From Bacteroidales bacterium (GTDB lineage: Bacteria > Bacteroidota > Bacteroidia > Bacteroidales > VadinHA17): 64,000 nucleotides of DNA. Below the pieces are notes generated by a model. The model ran no database searches. It saw nothing but the letters and a program-made list of their open reading frames with translations, and was not told the origin of the DNA. This document shows, in pieces, positions 9,152 to 18,726 of this stretch (positions within the stretch are counted from its first letter, which is position 1; every line of letters begins with the position of its first letter). The DNA lies in contig WOYX01000037.1 of assembly GCA_011620595.1 (NCBI GenBank), forward strand, positions 55,440 to 119,439, read 5' to 3'. A program made the translations under genes and the position numbers.

Positions 9152-10579
9152 TTACTGACCGCTGTACTTTCTGTATGCCTCAATGAATGATGACACATCT
9201 TCGGCAGCCAGCCGTTTGGCTATGATCTTCTTCTCCCTGTCGAGAATATAGATGAGAGGAGTGGAATCGACATTGTAAAAATGGTCAAACCGGCTCATCC
9301 GTTCCGGATCCCAGCCGTTTATCCAGCTGAGCCCGTTGTCAACAATGTATTTCTCCCATTTTTCCCTGTCGTGATGGGTACATACGGCAAAGACCTCTAT
9401 ACCCTTGCTCCTGTTTGCCTTGTAATAATCGTGCAGCAGGGGTGTGGCAACCTTGCAGTGTCCGCAGTCCGGCTCCCAGAAATAGACTATTGTATAGTCA
9501 GCCTCAACGTCATAAAGAGAGACGTAGTGGCCGGCAAAGGAGTTCATAAGCAGTTCCGGCGCCTTTTGTCCTATCAGGTTGGACCTCAGCCTGCTGACTC
9601 TCTTTTCCAGTTCTGCCAGGTACTCTTTCGTTGCCCATGGGGCCTTTCCGGCCAGGTATACTTTATCTGCCAGATGCACAACAACAGCGTCATGACCCAT
9701 GATCTCACTCGAAGCATACCTGTTCATGATCCAGACGGCCACGTACTGGAAGACATCGTCATTCACGGCGCTCTTCCCGAGGAGCCTGTCGGCCTCCCTG
9801 ATGATGGAGTCGGGCATCTGGATGACTACCTGCCTGAAAAACTGTTCGAGCCTGCTGCCAAGTATCGGACTTCTTATAAGTCCGGGTTGAGAGAAGTCGA
9901 CGTTATCAAAGAAATGATCCTTATAATGGATGTATGAAAGCAGCTTGCTTACCGAGTCGCGGTTGGAGGTGCCGGGGGGGAGTATCGGAACATAAGGCTC
10001 GGGAGGAATGATTGACCTGGCGATTGCACCGAGAAGGGTGCCCTTGTTGCTTTCCGCAGTCTGATGAAGATACTCTTTCATCCTCTTCTCCCGGGCGGCA
10101 AGTTTTTCCTTAAGGAGAGCAGCCTCCTTCCCGGTAAGGCTCGAATCCCTTAGTCCGGCTGAGAGATTCAATGCCTCTTCCTGAAGTACCTTCCAATTTT
10201 TCTGATATTCAAGGAACCTCTGGTTTTCTTCTGAGCCCCTGAAGGAGAGTGTCGCTCCCGGGTTTTTTATGTCACAGCTGATATCAAAATGCTGGTCATC
10301 TCCCACGAGGAATTCAAAGAAAGTGTTTCCCGGAAGGACGATCATATAGACGCCGGGAGGGAGCCGGTCAGCACCTTTGAAGCTGCATCGGCCCTCACTG
10401 TCGGCAACCAGGCTGTCTCTGACATACTGTTGGGCTCCGACATGATATGCCAGTCTGAGGGTGGACTGGGGAGCACCGTCGACCGTGACGCTGATTGAGT
10501 GGCCGGGCTGCCCGTTCAGGACTCCGGTAAAAGACATAAAAGCAATGACATAGGTTGCCGCAAGGTGTCTGACGTTCAT
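9152..10579 (-). CDS. TlpA-like thioredoxin family protein with DUF4369/DUF5106-type N-terminal region
   Basis: Signal peptide; YFWEPDCGHCKVATPLLHDYY redox CxxC; KIIAKRLAAEDVSSFI C-terminal. Confidence 0.82.
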   Translation of the reverse strand: MNVRHLAATYVIAFMSFTGVLNGQPGHSISVTVDGAPQSTLRLAYHVGAQQYVRDSLVADSEGRCSFKGADRLPPGVYMIVLPGNTFFEFLVGDDQHFDISCDIKNPGATLSFRGSEENQRFLEYQKNWKVLQEEALNLSAGLRDSSLTGKEAALLKEKLAAREKRMKEYLHQTAESNKGTLLGAIARSIIPPEPYVPILPPGTSNRDSVSKLLSYIHYKDHFFDNVDFSQPGLIRSPILGSRLEQFFRQVVIQMPDSIIREADRLLGKSAVNDDVFQYVAVWIMNRYASSEIMGHDAVVVHLADKVYLAGKAPWATKEYLAELEKRVSRLRSNLIGQKAPELLMNSFAGHYVSLYDVEADYTIVYFWEPDCGHCKVATPLLHDYYKANRSKGIEVFAVCTHHDREKWEKYIVDNGLSWINGWDPERMSRFDHFYNVDSTPLIYILDREKKIIAKRLAAEDVSSFIEAYRKYSGQ

Positions 10580-10640
10580 TTGTTGAGTGGTTGATCCTTT
10601 TCAGTTGTACAATTTTCCTGCCATAACCGGCTGATGCAGA

Positions 10641-11342
10641 TCAGTGGTTGATGTCCATACGTAATATCTCTGCCTGACCGGGGCTTGTCATTACAGCCCT
10701 GAGCACGAAGTTAAAACGGTTCAGGTCGGTACAGAGAAAGAAATCGGTTGGCGGACTGAAATTGATGTTGGCAGGGTCAAAGAACCTTCTTCCCGAATCC
10801 TTTCTTAGTGCCTCAATCTCTGGTGAGATATCTCTCTCGTGACCCATGAGCAGGTCTCTGATATAACTGGCGCATAACAGGTCTTCTGCCGCTGACTCAA
10901 CTGCCCTGTAACCCATGGCCACCAGGGTCACTTTTTCAGGATTCAGCATTGAGATGTATGACGCCACAGCCCCTGCATTGACAAGTCCTGCAGCAAATAC
11001 CAGGGTGGCTCCGGATGCATGGACAATGCCATTTGTGCCGGCGGTGGTGCAGTGTATTATAGTTTTTCCCTCCAGCCGGCCGGTGAGCATCTCTGTAGGA
11101 CTGTTGCCGAGGTCAAATCCCTCAGGCTTCATTTCATTCTGTTCTCCTGCAATAATTGTGTCCGCCCCAAGTTTATCCTTTAGGGCAAAGGCTTCATCAG
11201 GTGTTGCTACGTCAATCAGTCGTTTAATTCCGCTGTCAAAAGCATAGCATGCCGTGCTGAATGCGCGGAAGACATCGATGATAACTGTCACACCCTGAGC
11301 CTCCTGAGCCCCTCTGACGAACTCTTTTATGATGATTTCCAT
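10641..11342 (-). CDS. comB: 2-phosphosulfolactate phosphatase family protein
   Basis: VIIDVFRAFSTACYAFDSG, GEQNEMKPEGFDLGNSPTEM, IHCTTAGTNGIVHA, conserved ComB motifs. Confidence 0.85.
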   Translation of the reverse strand: MEIIIKEFVRGAQEAQGVTVIIDVFRAFSTACYAFDSGIKRLIDVATPDEAFALKDKLGADTIIAGEQNEMKPEGFDLGNSPTEMLTGRLEGKTIIHCTTAGTNGIVHASGATLVFAAGLVNAGAVASYISMLNPEKVTLVAMGYRAVESAAEDLLCASYIRDLLMGHERDISPEIEALRKDSGRRFFDPANINFSPPTDFFLCTDLNRFNFVLRAVMTSPGQAEILRMDINH

Positions 11343-11428
11343 CTATAAAGTTCAAAGTGTGAAGATAACAATACTGTTTGAAGATGATTTCTTAAATTTG
11401 CCTTCCGTCAGTTACGGTTCAAAAACCG

Positions 11429-12763
11429 ATGAGATCGCTCGATAAAATAAGCCAGGCAATCCGGCAGAGATCCCGCCAGGGTTGGAATATCCTTGCAAAC
11501 AGCGTCAGTAGTTCGAAGCCTTACTGGGTGAGGCAGAGAAGGATCATCTATCTTCTTTACAAGGGCATAAAGAGAGACAACATTTACATAAAGGCTTCCG
11601 CGCTCACTTTTTTTTCCATCCTCTCTGTCATACCCCTTATCGCCCTTGCCTTCGGCATTGCCAAGGGTTTCGGACTTCAGGATGAGATGAGAGCTCAGAT
11701 CATCATGCAGTTCCATAACCAGGAGCAGGTGATGAACTGGATACTTGATTTTGCAAACAACACCCTCGAGCAGACCAGTGGCGGATGGCTCGCCGGCATC
11801 GGGGTAGCCGTTCTCTTTTATACTGTAGGCCAACTTCTGAGATACGTTGAGAGCACCTTCAACTCCATCTGGAAGTTAGAAGAGACGAGGGTATGGTACC
11901 GTCAGCTGACAGATTATCTTGCCATCATCTTCCTGGTGCCCGTGATCTTCATTGCCTCCAGCACTGTGACGGTGCTTGCAACCACCAGGCTTAACGAACT
12001 GCTGAGCAAGTCTGACATGCTTGAGGGACTGAAGCCGGTGGTCTCATTCCTGGTTAAGCTCCTTCCTTTTATACTGCTCTGTCTGGTATCGACAGCAGCG
12101 TTTCTTGTAATGCCCAACACCAGGGTCAAGGTCAGGTCGGCCATCTTTTCAGGCATAGTTGCGGGCATAGCACTGCAGATCATACAGATACTCTATGTTG
12201 AATCACAGGTTGGTCTTACAAAGCTCGGCACCCTCTATGGAAGCTTTGCGGCCATTCCGCTGCTGCTGATTTGGATACAGATGAGCTGGGTTGTGCTCCT
12301 GATGGGTGCTCAGCTTTCATACTACATGCAGAACATTACCCGCTACGAATTTGAATTTGACGTTCAAAAGGTCTCTCCAAGGCAGAAGAAGAGGCTTACG
12401 CTTCTGGTGATGCATACGCTTGTCGCCGACTTCATCAGCGGAGACAGGCCGAAGGCACCGGAAGAGATCTCGGAACAGCTGAGCCTTCCGGCACGTACAG
12501 TACATGAATGTCTTGATCTGTTGAGGGATTCGGGATTGGTGACCGAGGTTTGGGATGACAGTGAGGAGAGATATATCTATCAGCCCGGGACCGACATCAA
12601 CAAGATGACACTCTCATTTATTCTGGAGAAGCTCGAGACATCAGGCTCCATGCACAAGATTGTCATCAACAATTCCGACTACAGGAAGATAGATGCTGCC
12701 CTGACCAGGTTCGAGACACTGATTGCATCATCCGATGGCAATGTTCTGTTGCGAGACCTGTAG
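11429..12763 (+). CDS. YihY/BrkB family membrane protein with C-terminal winged-helix-like extension
   Basis: ASALTFFSILSVIPLIALAFGIAKGFG; LYGSFAAIPLLLIWIQMSWVVLLMGAQLSY. Confidence 0.88.
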   Translation: MRSLDKISQAIRQRSRQGWNILANSVSSSKPYWVRQRRIIYLLYKGIKRDNIYIKASALTFFSILSVIPLIALAFGIAKGFGLQDEMRAQIIMQFHNQEQVMNWILDFANNTLEQTSGGWLAGIGVAVLFYTVGQLLRYVESTFNSIWKLEETRVWYRQLTDYLAIIFLVPVIFIASSTVTVLATTRLNELLSKSDMLEGLKPVVSFLVKLLPFILLCLVSTAAFLVMPNTRVKVRSAIFSGIVAGIALQIIQILYVESQVGLTKLGTLYGSFAAIPLLLIWIQMSWVVLLMGAQLSYYMQNITRYEFEFDVQKVSPRQKKRLTLLVMHTLVADFISGDRPKAPEEISEQLSLPARTVHECLDLLRDSGLVTEVWDDSEERYIYQPGTDINKMTLSFILEKLETSGSMHKIVINNSDYRKIDAALTRFETLIASSDGNVLLRDL

Positions 12764-12885
12764 CCGGTTATCTGATTGAAAAAAGCATAGTCGCTTCCCC
12801 TGTCTGTGATCCGTGGTCAGAAAAACACGGTCGCTGTTTCTGCCTGTGAAGCCGGAAAAAAACTGAGGGCAGGGCACTCCGCCGG

Positions 12886-13587
12886 TTACTTGTTGCGGAA
12901 GGGAGAGAGGCGGAACCGCCTGACAAACCTTATCAGCTCCTCCAGTGAATTCCAGTTGTCAAAGAGATAATGAGGCGCATCAACTATTATCTGCCTGGTC
13001 TCGGGGTGCATTGACCAATAGCTGATAAGGTTTGACGCTCTGAAGACCCGGTCTTCAGAGCCTATCAGCGAATAGTCCCATACAAATCCAGTCTCCACCG
13101 GTTCCATCATCCTGTTGTAGAGCCATCTGAGCTCATCATGGAGCGACTTTTCCGAGCGTGACGGAATATTCTGCCTGTTCATCTCGAACCGGCTTCTTGT
13201 GCCAAAAAGCCTCAGATAGAACTTGCCCATGCTGTAATTCGATATGTTCTCGAGCATTGCTTCAAATATCCGGAGAGGTATGCCGTATTTGTCATCGGCG
13301 GCCACAGGAGTGCCGTTGATGGCAATTGTAAGGTCAGGCCTGATGCCCATCTTACGACTGTAATACTCAGCTGCCCAGACTCCCAGTGACCATCCAATGA
13401 CGGTCACCCTGCGGTAGGTTTTCATCTCCGGAAGAATAAGCGGCTCGTCGGCGGAATAGTTATAAAACAAGATGAAATCAAACCTGTCTCTACAAAGATT
13501 TGAAAAAGCTTTTTCATCTATACCCCACGTCCCGAACAGAATAACCAGGTCCCTGTTATTCTCAAATCTTCTCAGGAAAGTTTTCAT
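12886..13587 (-). CDS. DUF452 / BioG-like pimeloyl-ACP methyl ester esterase
   Basis: ILFGTWGIDEKAF, YNYSADEP, GWSLGVWAAEY nucleophile elbow, INGTPVAADDKYGIP; C-terminal DAPHYLFDNW. Confidence 0.8.
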   Translation of the reverse strand: MKTFLRRFENNRDLVILFGTWGIDEKAFSNLCRDRFDFILFYNYSADEPLILPEMKTYRRVTVIGWSLGVWAAEYYSRKMGIRPDLTIAINGTPVAADDKYGIPLRIFEAMLENISNYSMGKFYLRLFGTRSRFEMNRQNIPSRSEKSLHDELRWLYNRMMEPVETGFVWDYSLIGSEDRVFRASNLISYWSMHPETRQIIVDAPHYLFDNWNSLEELIRFVRRFRLSPFRNK

Positions 13588-13599
13588 CGGCAGGTGGAA

Positions 13600-13796
13600 A
13601 AGAAAAAAGGAGAGGGTTACCGTGGTACTTTAAGGAACGGGCTTATGAGATAATCCCGGAATCTACTGTCTGATAAAAGGAAGTAACCTATGGTAGTCAG
13701 CCTATAGGTCCTTGTGAAAGTCAATGTCTGCAATACAATCCTATTGATTCCCACAGGTAACCCTTACTCTCCTTTTTTTATTTTAAAGCATTAGCT
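13600..13796 (-). ncRNA. Candidate structured small RNA (6S-like architecture), unassigned
   Basis: Minus-strand promoter TTTG-N20-TATTTTTG (13802-13833), ~195-nt transcript, ends closed by GGAGAG(UAA)GGGUUACC(U)GUGG / CCACGGUAACCCUCUCC followed by U-tract; internal apical hairpin ACCUAUAGG-CUGACUA-CCAUAGGU. Confidence 0.55.
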
Positions 13797-13801
13797 TTCG
13801 A

Positions 13802-13833
13802 CAAAAATAACACTTTATTTTTCACAAAGCAAA
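13802..13833 (-). promoter_or_regulatory. Bacteroidota sigma-ABfr-type promoter TTTG-N20-TATTTTTG (minus strand)
   Basis: + strand CAAAAATA at 13802-13809 and CAAA at 13830-13833, 20 nt apart. Confidence 0.65.
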
Positions 13834-13951
13834 TTTTTGAATTATTTGTTAATGTATCTCCCGAAAGAGGGATTGTCATCCAATTTATTTTGCTTATTTT
13901 TATTGGGGATATCGGATCATTGGCAGGCACTGCAATAAACAGACAATTTTT

Positions 13952-14800
13952 ATGATACCTGAAATTATTGCCATCAGGCACGATGACGGCTCAGGGTTCA
14001 GGGCCGAATGGATTGACCATGAGAGCAGTTTTCTTCATGTACACCCTGAATATGAGATAGTTTTGAATATCACCGGAAACGGTACCCGTGTTGCCGGTGA
14101 CTCCGTCGAGATTTTTGATCATTATGACCTGGTCTTCTACGGTCCTGACCTCCGTCACTTCTGGAATTTTTACAGCCATGGCGGGGATGAGAGGGAGAAG
14201 CATGCCATTATGTGTCATTTCAGGCGTGAATCATTGGGAGAGGCTCTTCTCTCTCAGTTTGAGATGGCCGACCTGCGGCGTCTGCTTGATGAAGCAGGAA
14301 GAGGTATAGCATTCACTGCCGAGACCGGCAGGGCTGCCGAGGAACCGATGAGAAGGCTACTCTCCGAGACCGGAATGAAGAAGATGGTTAGCCTCTTCCG
14401 GCTCTTTGAGATACTTTCGTCGGCGGAAAAATACAAGTTTCTGGCCGGAGATGCCGCTGCCGGCACCCGTGATATGACTGACAGCAGGCTCACCGCCGTC
14501 TGTGCATTTGTGAGAGATAACTTTTTCAGGCTAATACCCCTGAAAGAGGTCGCTGCCATAGCAAAGATGAGTCCCCATTCCTTCAGTCGCTTTTTTTCGC
14601 GCAGCACGGGCAGCGGATTCGTCGATTACGTCAACCAGGTGCGAACAAACAAGGCCTGTTACTTTCTTCGCGAGACTGACCATCAGATAAACGAGATAGT
14701 GTTTGAATGCGGATTCGCTACCGTGTCAAACTTCAACAAGCAGTTCCGCAAGCATGCCGGCATGTCAGCTCGCGATTACAGGGCGCAGTACCGAAGCTGA
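13952..14800 (+). CDS. AraC family transcriptional regulator
   Basis: N-terminal cupin-like region; C-terminal double HTH (LKEVAAIAKMSPHSFSRFFSRSTGSGFVDYVNQVRTNKACYFL...ECGFATVSNFNKQFRKHAGMSARDYR). Confidence 0.92.
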   Translation: MIPEIIAIRHDDGSGFRAEWIDHESSFLHVHPEYEIVLNITGNGTRVAGDSVEIFDHYDLVFYGPDLRHFWNFYSHGGDEREKHAIMCHFRRESLGEALLSQFEMADLRRLLDEAGRGIAFTAETGRAAEEPMRRLLSETGMKKMVSLFRLFEILSSAEKYKFLAGDAAAGTRDMTDSRLTAVCAFVRDNFFRLIPLKEVAAIAKMSPHSFSRFFSRSTGSGFVDYVNQVRTNKACYFLRETDHQINEIVFECGFATVSNFNKQFRKHAGMSARDYRAQYRS

Positions 14801-14915
14801 TCCCCTGATACGGTTTGCTTGCCTGAATTGATTCCGCAGATGACTTTTTTCATGCCGGCAGTGGTTTCTTAATGCTAAATTTGCAGTTAAACAATCAAAA
14901 AACAGGAGGTTTATT

Positions 14916-16733
14916 ATGGGAATGACCATTACTGAGAAGATTATTGCATCACACTCCAAATATGACACGGTAAAACCGGGAGAGATAATAGATATAACAA
15001 TTGATGCACGCGCAGCCAGGGATTTCGGGGGTGCCAATGTAGTCAGGAATCTCAACGAATACGGTCTGACAATAGCTGACCCTGAAAAAACACTTTTCAC
15101 ATTCGACTGCAACCCTACTGGATCAGACCAGAAATATGCCGTCAATCAGCATATCTGCAGGCAATTTGCACGCAATAATGAAATACCTCTTTATGATATT
15201 GATGCCGGTATCGGGACACACCTGCTCATAGAAGAGGGATACGTATGGCCCGGAGCCACTGCCGTATCCACCGACTCGCACGCCAACATCCTGGGTGCCG
15301 TAGGTGCATTTGGTCAGGGTATGGGAGACATGGATGTCGCAGCCACCTGGAACAGCGGAAAAGTATGGTTTAAGGTACCGGCCTCGGCAAGGATCAACCT
15401 TATTGGCAAACTGCCCGACAATGTTACCGCCAAGGATGTCATCCTCAACCTCCTGGGCATATACGGAGCAAATACGCTGCTGGGATACAGCATAGAGCTG
15501 TACGGCGAGGCTGTTGATGCGATGACCCTTGATGAGCGCATCACCATTGCCTCAATGGGAACGGAGATGGGTGCCATTATAATCCTGTTCCCACCGTCAG
15601 AGGAGATCATCAACTATTGCCGTACCCGTGCCAGGTCATCCTTTGAACCGGTATATGCTGATGCTGATGCCGGTTATGAGGTCACTGCGGAGATCGACGT
15701 GTCCAGTTTCGTGCCGATGGTGTCGCGTCCGGGCAAGCCTCATGATGCAGTACCGGTAAAGGAGCTGCCTCAGACAAAGATTGACTCTGCCTTTATCGGC
15801 AGCTGTACCAACGGCCGGATGGAGGATATGAGAATTACTGCGGCTATTCTCCGTGACAGGAAGGTGGCGCCGGGGGTTGTACTGAAGATAGTGCCCTCAA
15901 CGGATGCCGTCTGGAAGCAGTGTCTTGATGAAGGTCTCTTAACCGTTTTCAAGCAGGCCGGCGCACTGGTTTCCAATGCCGGATGTGCCGGATGTGCGGC
16001 AGGACAGGTTGGACAGAACGGCAAAGGAGAGGTGACCGTCAGCACGGGCAACAGAAACTTCCCGGGCAAACAGGGCCAGGGAAGTGTCTTCCTGGCCTCC
16101 CCTGCAGTGGTGGCTGCATCGGCAGTGGCAGGTTACATTACAACCCCTGACGCCATCCCTCACGAACCGGCGAAGTTTGTAAAGACAACCTCCCGACAGG
16201 AACCTGCTGCCGGCAGTCACAGGGAGAAGAGTGATAAGAGACCGACGGTGATAAGGGGAAGGGTGTGGCTGATCGAACGAGACAACATCGACACTGACAT
16301 GATCTTCCATAACCGGTACCTGGCTATTACTGATAAAGATGAGATGGGCCAGTATGCCTTTGACAACCTGGAAGGCTACAAGGACTTTGCAAAGAGAGCA
16401 GAGCCCGGTGACATCATCGTCACCGGCAAGAACTTCGGCAGCGGAAGCTCACGTCAGCAGGCGGTAGACTGCTTCGTCTCCCTGGGTGTACAGGCAGTTT
16501 TGGCACGTTCCTACGGTGCTATTTATGAACGCAATGCCATCAATGCAGCATTCCCTGTTCTGACCTATACCTCCCTGGAAGAGATTGACCTTAAGGATCA
16601 TGACATCATCACGGTGAATCTGCTGACCGGTGATGTCGTCAATGAGCGGAACGGACTGACCACCACCGTCAATCCTTTTTATGATGCCCAGTATGAGATA
16701 TATGTCAGGGGCGGTTTATTAGGTAAAATTTAA
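14916..16733 (+). CDS. Aconitase-superfamily hydro-lyase, single-chain LeuC+LeuD-type fusion (paralogue 1)
   Basis: STDSHAN, GSCTNGRMEDM, AGCAGCAAGQVG (Fe-S Cys), swivel domain DNIDTDMIFHNRYLA...GKNFGSGSSRQQA. Confidence 0.82.
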   Translation: MGMTITEKIIASHSKYDTVKPGEIIDITIDARAARDFGGANVVRNLNEYGLTIADPEKTLFTFDCNPTGSDQKYAVNQHICRQFARNNEIPLYDIDAGIGTHLLIEEGYVWPGATAVSTDSHANILGAVGAFGQGMGDMDVAATWNSGKVWFKVPASARINLIGKLPDNVTAKDVILNLLGIYGANTLLGYSIELYGEAVDAMTLDERITIASMGTEMGAIIILFPPSEEIINYCRTRARSSFEPVYADADAGYEVTAEIDVSSFVPMVSRPGKPHDAVPVKELPQTKIDSAFIGSCTNGRMEDMRITAAILRDRKVAPGVVLKIVPSTDAVWKQCLDEGLLTVFKQAGALVSNAGCAGCAAGQVGQNGKGEVTVSTGNRNFPGKQGQGSVFLASPAVVAASAVAGYITTPDAIPHEPAKFVKTTSRQEPAAGSHREKSDKRPTVIRGRVWLIERDNIDTDMIFHNRYLAITDKDEMGQYAFDNLEGYKDFAKRAEPGDIIVTGKNFGSGSSRQQAVDCFVSLGVQAVLARSYGAIYERNAINAAFPVLTYTSLEEIDLKDHDIITVNLLTGDVVNERNGLTTTVNPFYDAQYEIYVRGGLLGKI

Positions 16734-16750
16734 CTAAAATACCATTGCAC

Positions 16751-18526
16751 ATGAAACCACGTACATTTATAGAGAAGATCCTCGGAGCACCGGAGGGAGC
16801 CGTAGTATTCAGAAAGCCTGACATTGTGCTCACCCATGACAACACTTCCAGTATCCATCAGACCTTTCGCAAGATGGGAGGCGAGAAGGTGGCTGACCCG
16901 CGACAGATGCTGGTAGTTCTCGACCACAATGCACCTCCTGCCGATGCAAAGCTGGCAACACAGTACCAGTCTATCCGGGATATAGTTGCAGAGCAGGGAA
17001 TAGGCAGCTTCTATGATTCGGGAATGGGCATCTGCCACCAGATGATGTCATATCACGCCAGGCCCGGCATGATAATCGTCGGTTCTGACAGCCACACCTG
17101 CACTGCCGGTGCCTTCAACTCGCTGGCTGTCGGTATTGACCGCACGGAGGCGGCAGGTATATGGAGGAGGGGTGAGACCTGGTTTCTTGTGCCACCGACG
17201 TTGCGGATCGACCTGAAAGGCAAACTGAATCCGGGCGTCAGTGCAAAAGACCTGTCGCTGTGGATAATAGGCATGCTGGGCTCTGACGGGGCCAACTATA
17301 TGTCAATTGAGTTCCACGGTGCCGGAGTCTCAACCCTTGGTATCAGCGAGAGGATGACGGTTGCCAATCTGGCCTCAGAGATGGGTGCCAAGAATGCCGT
17401 CTTTCCGGCAGACACCGTGCTGCAGAAATTTATCGGCTCAGACACGGAGGGTGTGTGGGCTGATGATGATGCCGTATACAACTGCCGTCTCTCCATTGAT
17501 CTCTCCTCGGTCTTCCCGCTGGTTGCTGCTCCCCACCACGTTGACAACATAAAATCAGTCGCTTCCGTAGCCGGAACGGTGGTACATGAAGGCCTCATCG
17601 GCACTTGCACAAACGGCAGGATAGAAGATCTGCGTATCGCTGCCGGCATACTCAAAGGCAAAAGGATAAAGCCGGGATTTCAGTTGCACATCATCCCTGC
17701 CTCAAGGGATATCTACCTCGAGGCCATCAGGGAAGGCATCATCACAGACCTCATTGAAGCCGGTGCAAACATATTAAGTCCCTCCTGCGGGCCGTGCCTC
17801 GGCACCGGTCAGGGAATACCCGCCAGCGGCCATACGGTGATTTCTACCGCAAACCGCAACTTCCTGGGAAGGATGGGCAACAAGGAGGCATCCATCTACC
17901 TGGCATCACCCGCAACTGTGGCCGCCTCAGCACTGACGGGCGTCATCAGTGACCCGAGGGCAAAAAGGGGAGAGGAGATATTTCCTTTTAATCCGCCACA
18001 GAGCAAAACCAACACTATTAGCGAGGGTGAAAACAGGAGAGAGGGCATTGTCTGGAACTATTCTGATGTTGATAACCTCAATACCGACCAGATGTTTGCC
18101 GGCAAGCATACCTACAGCGTCATGAGCTCTGATGCGGATGCTATTATACCTCTGCTCTTCAGCGACTTTGACCCATCGTTCAGCAAAAATGCCCGACCCG
18201 GCGATATCATCATTGCGGGTGACAACTTCGGCTGTGGCAGCTCACGTGAGCACCCCTCGGTCGGACTGGCTCACCTGGGCATCAGAGCTGTCATCATCAA
18301 GTCGGTGAACCGCATCTTCTACCGCTCCTCAATCAATCAGGGACTGCCTCTGATTGTACACCGTGAGGCCGTTGAGGCTTACACACCGGGAGACACTGTT
18401 GATATTGACTTTGACAGCGGCATAATGAAGATAGGTGAACGTGAATTCAGGTTCGAACCGCTGCCTCCTGAGCTGAAGCAGATAATCGAAAAGAAGGGTC
18501 TTGTCAACTGGATCAGGAGTGTATGA
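16751..18526 (+). CDS. Aconitase-superfamily hydro-lyase, single-chain LeuC+LeuD-type fusion (paralogue 2)
   Basis: GSDSHTCTAGAFNSLAVGIDRTE, GTCTNGRIEDL, SPSCGPCLGTGQG, swivel domain GDNFGCGSSREHP. M at 16751 (ATGAAACCACG) is the likely start rather than the track start at 16745. Confidence 0.82.
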   Translation: MKPRTFIEKILGAPEGAVVFRKPDIVLTHDNTSSIHQTFRKMGGEKVADPRQMLVVLDHNAPPADAKLATQYQSIRDIVAEQGIGSFYDSGMGICHQMMSYHARPGMIIVGSDSHTCTAGAFNSLAVGIDRTEAAGIWRRGETWFLVPPTLRIDLKGKLNPGVSAKDLSLWIIGMLGSDGANYMSIEFHGAGVSTLGISERMTVANLASEMGAKNAVFPADTVLQKFIGSDTEGVWADDDAVYNCRLSIDLSSVFPLVAAPHHVDNIKSVASVAGTVVHEGLIGTCTNGRIEDLRIAAGILKGKRIKPGFQLHIIPASRDIYLEAIREGIITDLIEAGANILSPSCGPCLGTGQGIPASGHTVISTANRNFLGRMGNKEASIYLASPATVAASALTGVISDPRAKRGEEIFPFNPPQSKTNTISEGENRREGIVWNYSDVDNLNTDQMFAGKHTYSVMSSDADAIIPLLFSDFDPSFSKNARPGDIIIAGDNFGCGSSREHPSVGLAHLGIRAVIIKSVNRIFYRSSINQGLPLIVHREAVEAYTPGDTVDIDFDSGIMKIGEREFRFEPLPPELKQIIEKKGLVNWIRSV

Positions 18527-18575
18527 CAGGCTAATGCAGCTGTTACCGCAGGGTTGGCAAACAGAAAAATGTGAT

Positions 18576-18583
18576 TATATTTG
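18576..18583 (+). promoter_or_regulatory. TATATTTG -7 box for tRNA-Arg
   Basis: TATATTTG about 25 nt upstream of the mature tRNA 5' end. Confidence 0.5.
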
Positions 18584-18608
18584 CGGCGGTTTTTTAAAAC
18601 CGCTCAAC

Positions 18609-18682
18609 GGTTCCGTAGCTCAGTTGGATAGAGCAACAGCCTTCTAAGCTGTGGGTCGAGCGTTCGAGTCGCTCCGGAATCA
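18609..18682 (+). tRNA. tRNA-Arg (anticodon TCT)
   Basis: GGTTCCG...CGGAATC acceptor, GCTC/GAGC D-stem, ACAGC-CTTCTAA-GCTGT anticodon arm, GAGCG-TTCGAGT-CGCTC T-arm. Confidence 0.95.
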
Positions 18683-18726
18683 CAACGGTTTGGGTGTCTG
18701 CTTGCTGAAGGCACCCCGGCAGGTGG

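Noticed and set aside
9281-9937. 218-aa plus-strand ORF opposite the TlpA-like gene
   Set aside because: Antisense shadow of a gene with signal peptide and redox motif.
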